Assembly: GCA_902797235.1 (NCBI GenBank) | Contig: CADBSB010000013.1 | Span: 1-38,500 of the forward strand | Reading direction: 5' to 3' | DNA length: 38,500 nucleotides | Source of the DNA: an uncultured Ruminococcus sp. | Lineage (GTDB): Bacteria; Bacillota; Clostridia; Oscillospirales; CAG-272 | In this document: in pieces, positions 35,401 to 38,500 of the stretch | Layout of the letters: each line of letters opens with the position of its first letter | Numbering within the stretch: position 1 is the first letter of the stretch | Made by a program: the position numbers and the translations under genes | Notes under the pieces: model-generated | Seen by the model: only the letters and a program-made list of their open reading frames with translations | Database searches by the model: none | Told to the model about the DNA's origin: nothing

Positions 35401-38400
35401 CGCATCATTATACCGGTTCTCAGGACTATGCGACGATCACGCGTTCCGACAATTCCACGGAAGGCACGATGATCACGAACCTCGGAACGCTGACGATCGA
35501 CAACATAATGATCGACGGCAACAACGTGGAAGCCGACAGCGCGATGATAACAAGCTCGGGCACTATCATACTCACCGGCGGTACTAACCTCACCAGGGCC
35601 AACAACCCGAACGGAAACGGCGGCGCAATATACGCGTCAGCCGGTACGGTTGAATTGTCCGAAAACTCTAACCTTGTAAACAACAACGCGGCAAACGGCG
35701 GCGCTGTGTATTCGCTCGGCAGCAGTATAATAATAAGCGGTAAGCTGCGTAACAACCACGCTGACAAAGGCGGCGCGGTGTACTATAACGGTACCGGTAC
35801 CATAAGCATGACCGATACCGCGGAAATAAAAGAAAACAACGCGAGAGAAAAAGGCGGCGCGATCTATACCGTAGCAGGTATAGTCGCCGTGACGACCGGT
35901 ACGATCTCGCATAACAGCGCGGCGGTAAGCGGCGGCGCGATCTACACGGAAAACGGCGCTGTCAACGTAAGCGGCGGTATGATCGGCGGAACCGACGCCG
36001 AGCATAAGACCGCGAACACCGCGGTAAACGGCGCGGCGATATTCGTGGAAACCGGTACGGCAACGTTCTCCGGCGGTAAGGTGACGGGCAACGTCGCCAC
36101 GAACGGCGGTGCTGTCGGCGTGGGAAGCGGAAACGCAAAGCTGTACTTCCAGAGTAACCCGTATATTTATAATAACTATATGGGCTCAGCGCAGTCGAAC
36201 GTATATCTCGACCGCGATACGGATGCTATCATCAACGCTGAGGGTGTCGGCAACGGCTCTGAAACGATGATCGGTATCTATGTATCCGGTGATATGGACG
36301 AGGAAGGCTCGATCTTCCAGAAACGCGGCGTTCCGGGAGCAAACTTCGGTGTGTTCTCAAATTCGAGCAACATTGCAAGGTTCAAAAACGACCGCTTGCC
36401 CGAAGTGACCGTTACAAGTGATGTAAACACGAGAAGGATCATCTGGGGTAAATCGATAGCTGTTGATGTTTATTACGTTGAAAAATTTACCACGTTCCCG
36501 AACAAGAGCGGTAATACGTGGGCTGTCGGTACAAAGAAGAAAAGTGTAACCTATTATCTGCCTTCAAACAACAACGCAGCTTCCGCAATAGCGGACGAAC
36601 TGCGTATAAACAACTCGCTTGGTTTGACTAATACCGCAGCGTTCGCGTGCGCGTTCGTCGATGGCGGAAAGAACATAAGCTTTGACGAATATGTAACCAG
36701 CGTCGACTGGAGCAATACCGAGAGATCCTGGATGTTTACAAAGCGCGACGGATCGCAAGTAAAAGGAACAAGGCTTATCATTTATTTCTCCGAGCCCGCG
36801 TACATCAATATTGAAAACAACACGGCATATAAGCTCAACATAAGTGATCTTGTGCTGAGAAACAGGTCTGCTATAAATACGACGACCCAGGCCGGCTACG
36901 GCTACGTTCTTGCGAGAAACGGTACCGTTCAGGATAAGCTTATGCCTATTACCGCAGACGACCTTTCGCTTGACGCAGGTAAATCCATAAAGCTAATGTT
37001 CCCGGGCGGCGTTGCGTCACAGACGTACACGTTAAGCGGCGGATTTGTCGTAAGCAATAACGAAAATATCAAGGTCGTACAGACCGGCGTGACGATAGCC
37101 CCGCTGGGAATAGACACACAGACAGGGGTCGACAGCCGTCTCGACTTTACGTTCGATGATGGTAAGACGGGAAGTACTTTCGGCAGCTCTGTCGACGTGA
37201 TATTCGGCGGTGAAAAATCCATATGTAAAATAGTGGTTGATACGGCTATCGACACAATAGCTGAAGGCGAAACCGTCGGCAACGATGAAGAGTACGGAAA
37301 GACAGCTTATCTGTTCTCGTCTATAAAGCAGGCGGTGGCTTTCGCGAAAAAGTATAAAAATGACGCAACTATTGAAATGCTGGTCGATTACCTTATACCG
37401 AGCACCGATATAATCACGCTTCCCGCCGGACTTGATATAACGCTCACAACGGCCATAGGATCTGATAATACTAACTACTACTATTCAAGCGATCCGAATG
37501 CACGCGCTACGATAAGCCGTGACAACAGCCACAGTGATTCGTTCATTAAAGCGGCGGACGGTCAGAACATCACGAGCCTGACGGTCAAAAACATCGTCTT
37601 TGACGGCAAGAACTATTCAGGTTCAGTTGACGGCGGTATCATAATGACCAATAACTGTATCGTAATAATAGATAACTGTGATTTCAGAAACTGTATCGCA
37701 AAGAACGGCGGCGGTATATATATCGGGTTTGACGGCAACAATACGACCTTTGACCCGGATGACGATACCGACCTGAGAGGCACCTTAACGGTCACCGGAT
37801 GTAACTTTATAAACTGCCGTTCGTCAGGTACGACAAACCGTGAAGGCGGCGGCGCTATATGGACCAATGCGAGAAAGTTCACGCTTATAGGTTCAAAAGA
37901 CAGCGAAGGAAATTATACAACGGGCAAATTTGATTCATGTACGGCATATGACCAGGGCGGCGCCGTGTTCCACAGAATAGACTGGGCGTATGACGATACG
38001 TACCGTCAGAATTCGATCTCGTACGTTCAAGACTGCTGGTTCTTCCATTGTACGGCAAGAGCCGCCGGCGGTCTTGAGATAGACGCGCACTTCGTTACGG
38101 TCATCGGCAGCTGGTTTGAAAACTGCCAGGGTACAGATAGAAACGCGGGCGGTCTGAACATCTACCTGCAGAAGAGAAAATCAAATGGCTCAGACGAAGA
38201 CTGTGGAGAGCCGTCATCCCTTACGGCGACAGGCTGCACGTTCATAAACTGCACGGCGAAGACAAACGGCGGCGGCTTGAGAACAACTACGCTCGAAGCG
38301 GAAATAACGGGCTGTCTGTTTAAAAACAACATTGCCAGATCGGAAAACAACAGTTTCGGCGGCGGCGGTATAAGCAGTACGAACACTTTGGCGACCGGTC

Positions 38401-38500
38401 TTACGATAAAGGATACCGTAATAGACGGCTGCACCGGTAAACTCGGCGGCGGCGTGTATTTCGACGGATCCAAAGCCAAAAACGCCAAGCTTGTCATTTC
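29499..38500 (+). CDS. Giant secreted adhesin with InlB-type and beta-helix repeats (3' end outside window)
   Basis: Open for 3000 codons to the window edge. The ATG at 29499 follows GAGGGATG. A signal peptide covers about residues 1-32 (KKILSILCALCLLITGY...LSYAILA). Next is a conserved clostridial adhesin head (about 35-215, ending ETDSFSVYSIS). About 250-1150 hold eight or so InlB B-/Listeria-Bacteroides-type units marked by FxGW(Y/F/S) and LYAxW (FAGWF, FYGWS, FKGWY, FTGWY, YAGWY, FVGWR, LVGWS). About 1160-1785 are a duplicated middle region; about 1780-1900 a prealbumin/Cna-B-like segment (DLQITKSVP...YTITEDGNYNY). Two beta-helix modules follow (about 1910-2310 and 2605 to the edge) with GGA(I/V)Y and GGGIY turns, joined by an unrelated linker. 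The anchor, expected at the missing C-terminus, is not visible. It is probably expressed with the prepilin genes upstream. Confidence 0.9.
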   Translation, partial: MQRTKKILSILCALCLLITGYSNLLSYAILAGTHTYTLTASDGNTYRITVTYDEASGIPDDAVLQVREITEDKTEKKEEVRDGIVVSGGSETERELSEYEKYVSKSARALGMSEYDLTFFKIFDITLTNAETGEEYQPNKNVKVSIQLLNGSFNGYSNIDVVHIHDETNTAEVMECAVNEDTLEFETDSFSVYSISTNEVHIIEFRFYIPGEDVTETVTDDGFGVVGGASKYVQIPVNTENGEEYFQRIKSGETPVVPQLTDKFGKQFAGWFVGTFNDNDTTDNTLYFGKTAYDFDHIFENINFEQNQSSLIVINLYARYSTFVNIIFHDQYDEATNTDPVMLIRRGELINGSADIKISDVTSIYKGGNNYAFYGWSTVHVKDPTDPDSVPGDEYMKDPDENGCLSITADLHLYPVFKPVHWLSYYSAETGSGATYIPAAAYFEDEGPTKLQVPVWEGHEFKGWYNGILSTNENAGDTVAYSTQITDENGHFLEENMTGNGVVVNNGKLYLTQDTMLFAQWGLETVSYKVIIWKEKTTDTSQTSPKMYDFSDSIKLKTAPNTSESESIVSVADEYKTLEYLTNYGYVFASCSPDVKVDNNGYTVLDVYYDLDPNYTRTPSANPHTLKFVDSMANNNTEYVFAAYNESVAYQTSLLTGNNGGSYVPADPSSPTVGYEGQKVFTFTGWYADQMCSTQVFFSREDYDSYTGYNKKVLYDTMPDNNLTIYAGWSADWFLVRIDPNYGAFDGVGSTWFWETYDGDLVEEYKNAKRDYVYSSSGEYYYVKHDRAYYGYTGVEWDNSEKDRDVYYTDNISLATEDTTFENVPGLYTYAGWYEVLADGTEVLYDFSRHVDHHLILKLHWKKNGIYYIEYNFGTNGVIPDDTVYADQAGIPIVNSVTAPSGYEFVGWRIRGDASGRVYRVGDTLSLDADYAVTVKGKDKVFLDAVYVQVGTAKIIYDANGGTIAGSLDQVDLGSPVSDITFATHLEPRKTINSTTAATISNLVNNSKVWLSDGTGFTRENMVLVGWSHSKNFKEGNTIFRLGGDYGVDSNDPVTLYAVWEVAVTYHINSDDATAAWNGDWTGYTATAENGKTAYSTSVYYNNPVSAPAGAPVVDDGNGTMFYYWTESPDVNTPYDFSQPVSGPLHLYAKWGQPQYVTSFAVDASGSTLHVVDWVKKEINVGADPVTLDATFVMVPDDYTFAFAAACADTDLISENNSITELYYNYNINEPAVYVRYANGTAAPLGSNYVYFVYYQNKTLDIRYMSMDSAGVLSDVTITNTSAAHSLTLTGSHDVSDTVTAPLAWADNASLNYYSFAIGASTPSNVTGIFNASDLRVITGAVDSDGSRPSLQVRNTWRGLQVSTDGTEWVDCGYDTALYVVYYEQQPTVILVEAQTIGTESVMGGKFKYTFTVYASADQMQGEPLFAGDYYLSSGEEQSAILFYNGAAAQVITVQQEAKDGFTTVVNNNGEGTVEGLKWTYATNGSSEPVKVIFKNTQSDMSVDVHVARIEFNNNVNENNVIVTADDMRAADHSVNIVPGETKGFLDVLAAADLFTGDPDSYTFGAVVLGRVNGNVVVPVSMDVMSVSFDKVSGNVYELVLKDGSSKKISELSDYQIFYLYYQMPEIRYVKAGIERDQNGYRYISDVTGQMTDGTNVTDPTYNKNYFTINGFDVKQNQKLAFKVNGIKLTQDVGSNTFRMPAILDDGQYVRYLSYEEIGIGEAGATSTANILNSSGLTMYLRVNNTEIEWSFDGTSWTAFNGLPTIYAVYEERGYDLQITKSVPIDVGEDPVFGIVIESNAITKTSYEIEGYPDSTIQAYPKTETSMGKIKLEVSDGSKIKIKGLGQGAYTITEDGNYNYILTAKSGAINGTGADHQVKNNSTLTIDLDGEKKVELTNTSKEICKITVGSGELTFHKLQDAVDYIKKNLTTKETISMLTDYVMPSSDKPVIPAGYNITLNTASRTGGTHHYTGSQDYATITRSDNSTEGTMITNLGTLTIDNIMIDGNNVEADSAMITSSGTIILTGGTNLTRANNPNGNGGAIYASAGTVELSENSNLVNNNAANGGAVYSLGSSIIISGKLRNNHADKGGAVYYNGTGTISMTDTAEIKENNAREKGGAIYTVAGIVAVTTGTISHNSAAVSGGAIYTENGAVNVSGGMIGGTDAEHKTANTAVNGAAIFVETGTATFSGGKVTGNVATNGGAVGVGSGNAKLYFQSNPYIYNNYMGSAQSNVYLDRDTDAIINAEGVGNGSETMIGIYVSGDMDEEGSIFQKRGVPGANFGVFSNSSNIARFKNDRLPEVTVTSDVNTRRIIWGKSIAVDVYYVEKFTTFPNKSGNTWAVGTKKKSVTYYLPSNNNAASAIADELRINNSLGLTNTAAFACAFVDGGKNISFDEYVTSVDWSNTERSWMFTKRDGSQVKGTRLIIYFSEPAYINIENNTAYKLNISDLVLRNRSAINTTTQAGYGYVLARNGTVQDKLMPITADDLSLDAGKSIKLMFPGGVASQTYTLSGGFVVSNNENIKVVQTGVTIAPLGIDTQTGVDSRLDFTFDDGKTGSTFGSSVDVIFGGEKSICKIVVDTAIDTIAEGETVGNDEEYGKTAYLFSSIKQAVAFAKKYKNDATIEMLVDYLIPSTDIITLPAGLDITLTTAIGSDNTNYYYSSDPNARATISRDNSHSDSFIKAADGQNITSLTVKNIVFDGKNYSGSVDGGIIMTNNCIVIIDNCDFRNCIAKNGGGIYIGFDGNNTTFDPDDDTDLRGTLTVTGCNFINCRSSGTTNREGGGAIWTNARKFTLIGSKDSEGNYTTGKFDSCTAYDQGGAVFHRIDWAYDDTYRQNSISYVQDCWFFHCTARAAGGLEIDAHFVTVIGSWFENCQGTDRNAGGLNIYLQKRKSNGSDEDCGEPSSLTATGCTFINCTAKTNGGGLRTTTLEAEITGCLFKNNIARSENNSFGGGGISSTNTLATGLTIKDTVIDGCTGKLGGGVYFDGSKAKNAKLVI
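35204..36430 (+). repeat. Beta-helix module 1 of the adhesin
   Basis: Encodes an opening (TFHKLQDAVDYIK...ISMLTDYVMPSSDKPVIPAGYNITL) and then a run of short beta-helix rungs, each with a NNxAxxGGA(I/V)Y turn (five clear copies, such as NGGAIYAS, NGGAVYSL, KGGAVYYN, KGGAIYTV, SGGAIYTE). The opening is repeated at about 37303. Confidence 0.75.
37303..38500 (+). repeat. Beta-helix module 2 of the adhesin (continues past the edge)
   Basis: Encodes a second copy of the opening (LFSSIKQAVAFAKK...IEMLVDYLIPSTDIITLPAGLDITL) followed by rungs with GGGIY, GGGAIW, GGAVF, GGLEI, GGLNI, GGGLR, GGGIS and GGGVY turns. Many rungs contain a Cys (for example VTGCNFINC, DSCTAY, ENCQG), unlike module 1, which is nearly free of Cys. 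Confidence 0.75.

Noticed and set aside
1..38500. tRNA, rRNA, insertion sequences, phage genes, riboswitches
   Set aside because: No tRNA- or rRNA-like sequence, transposase, integrase or phage protein was recognised, and all 5' leaders are too short for common riboswitches.

Overview
The window looks like a chromosomal piece of an uncultured, probably gut-associated, low-GC-phylum but fairly GC-rich Clostridia (Firmicutes/Bacillota). The pointers are: a PII-like c-di-AMP receptor (DarA/PstA), a clostridial-type ParB/Noc protein, YitT, ECF sigma/membrane-protein pairs, strong SigA-type promoters (TTGnnn-17-TATAAT), AGGAGG-like ribosome sites, and frequent TTG/GTG starts. Taxonomy below class is not resolvable by eye.

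Layout. 1-291: the 3' end of rpsI, closed by a terminator. 341-610: no gene, but two copies (in opposite orientation) of a GC-rich hairpin repeat whose third copy lies at 8151. 655-2073: a phytoene-desaturase-like FAD oxidoreductase. 2225-5326: an operon of an ABC exporter with an N-terminal PH-like/zinc-ribbon extension, its DUF1854 partner and the c-di-AMP receptor DarA, ending at a bidirectional terminator. 5354-5434: a tandem array of tiny hairpins with co-varying arms.

5442-14219 (all minus): two neighbouring operons that each pair a sigma-type protein with single-pass membrane proteins. The promoter-distal one (7972 to 5442) is an ordinary ECF sigma factor plus a stalk-domain membrane protein. 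The other (14219 to 8224) has two large paralogous membrane proteins, a sigma-like protein that stops just before the DNA-recognition helix of region 4, and a YdcF-family protein. Divergently, 14367-15266 encodes ParB/Noc, followed by eight 17-bp tandem repeats that read as a chain of five-codon mini-ORFs.

15428-24225 (minus): a two-gene operon of a cyclic beta-1,2-glucan synthase (2259 aa) and a GH36 alpha-galactosidase. It is divergent from a YitT-family membrane protein (24375-25238), the two promoters overlapping at their -10 boxes.

25420-38500 (plus): a surface-structure locus. A strong promoter leads into four overlapping or abutting genes with prepilin-like N-termini; the last (778 aa) carries GLUG repeats. 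They are followed by a giant secreted adhesin that is still open after 3000 codons at the window edge. It contains a signal peptide, about eight InlB-type (Listeria-Bacteroides) repeats, a duplicated middle region, a prealbumin-like segment and two beta-helix modules of GGAIY-type repeats.

The most promising candidates for something undescribed are the truncated sigma-like protein with its two paralogous membrane partners, the prepilin cluster joined to the giant adhesin, and three families of structured repeats (two with compensatory base changes, one a chain of overlapping mini-ORFs).
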